From: an uncultured Clostridium sp.
GTDB taxonomy: Bacteria; Bacillota; Clostridia; TANB77; CAG-508
Direction of reading: 5' to 3'
Assembly: GCA_946496115.1 (NCBI GenBank)
Contig: CAMMFK010000072.1
Coordinates: 1-6,166 of the forward strand
DNA length: 6,166 bases
The translations under genes and the position numbers were made by a program. Under the pieces are notes generated by a model. The model worked only from the letters and a program-made list of their open reading frames with translations, was not told the origin of the DNA and ran no database searches. This document shows positions 6,118 to 6,166 of this stretch, one piece after another (the stretch's first letter is position 1; the number at the start of each line of letters is the position of its first letter).

Positions 6118-6166
6118 TGTGAATTTTTAGTAAAAATGTCCCGTTTTTGTTTTTGAATTTTTAGTA
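6118..6166. repeat. 34-bp-period direct repeat at the right edge, possible IS end
   Basis: GAATTTTTAGTA occurs at 6121-6132 and again at 6155-6166, where the window stops, so the second copy is truncated. Between them lie AAAAATGTCCCG and a T-rich stretch. Sequence of the form TGT...TTTTTAGTAAAAATGTCCC, repeated near an end, recalls the multiple terminal repeats of IS21-family elements. That resemblance is from memory and no transposase is in the window. It lies upstream of the membrane-protein promoter. Confidence 0.4.

Overview
The window is a visibly AT-rich bacterial segment with strong purine-rich Shine-Dalgarno sites (one is AAGGAGGA), TTGnnn-17-TATAAT promoters and hairpin/U-tract terminators. 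Together with AT-ending codons and a split transketolase, this points to a low-GC Firmicute of the Clostridia or gut-Bacilli type. This is an inference from style and gene content; there is no rRNA or other taxonomic marker.

Layout, left to right. (1) 1-678, minus strand: the N-terminal 226 codons of a very Asn-rich, low-complexity protein that runs off the left edge inside a 36-bp tandem repeat, with its own promoter (711-739). (2) 799-1836, minus: aspartate-semialdehyde dehydrogenase (asd), closed by a clear terminator at 755-784. (3) 1837-2378: a 542-base stretch without an intact gene. It holds the start-less C-terminal remnant of a larger protein (2016-2234, plus) and a tentative promoter for the next gene. 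(4) 2379-3278, plus: an alpha/beta hydrolase with a GHSMG nucleophile elbow. (5) 3361-4236 and 4300-5220, plus: the two halves of a split transketolase, in the usual N-then-C order. (6) 5312-5983, minus: a very hydrophobic multi-pass membrane protein of unknown function, converging on the transketolase genes, with a strong promoter (6041-6069), a near-perfect SD and a strand-specific terminator (5276-5305). (7) 6118-6166: a 34-bp-period direct repeat cut by the right edge, possibly the end of an insertion sequence.

How the genes work together: asd supplies aspartate semialdehyde for the lysine/diaminopimelate, threonine and methionine branches. The transketolase pair would carry the non-oxidative pentose-phosphate reactions, or a pentose-catabolic variant. 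The hydrolase shares their strand and may be co-transcribed, but nothing in its sequence ties it to sugar metabolism. The two outer minus-strand genes are unassigned. The window is mainly housekeeping. The parts worth a second look are the gene remnant, the Asn-rich repeat protein, the hydrolase with a non-standard acid position, the orphan membrane protein and the repeat at the right edge. I found no convincing new multi-gene system.

Three start codons were chosen from SD placement rather than ORF length: asd at 1836, the transketolase N-half at 3361 and the membrane protein at 5983.
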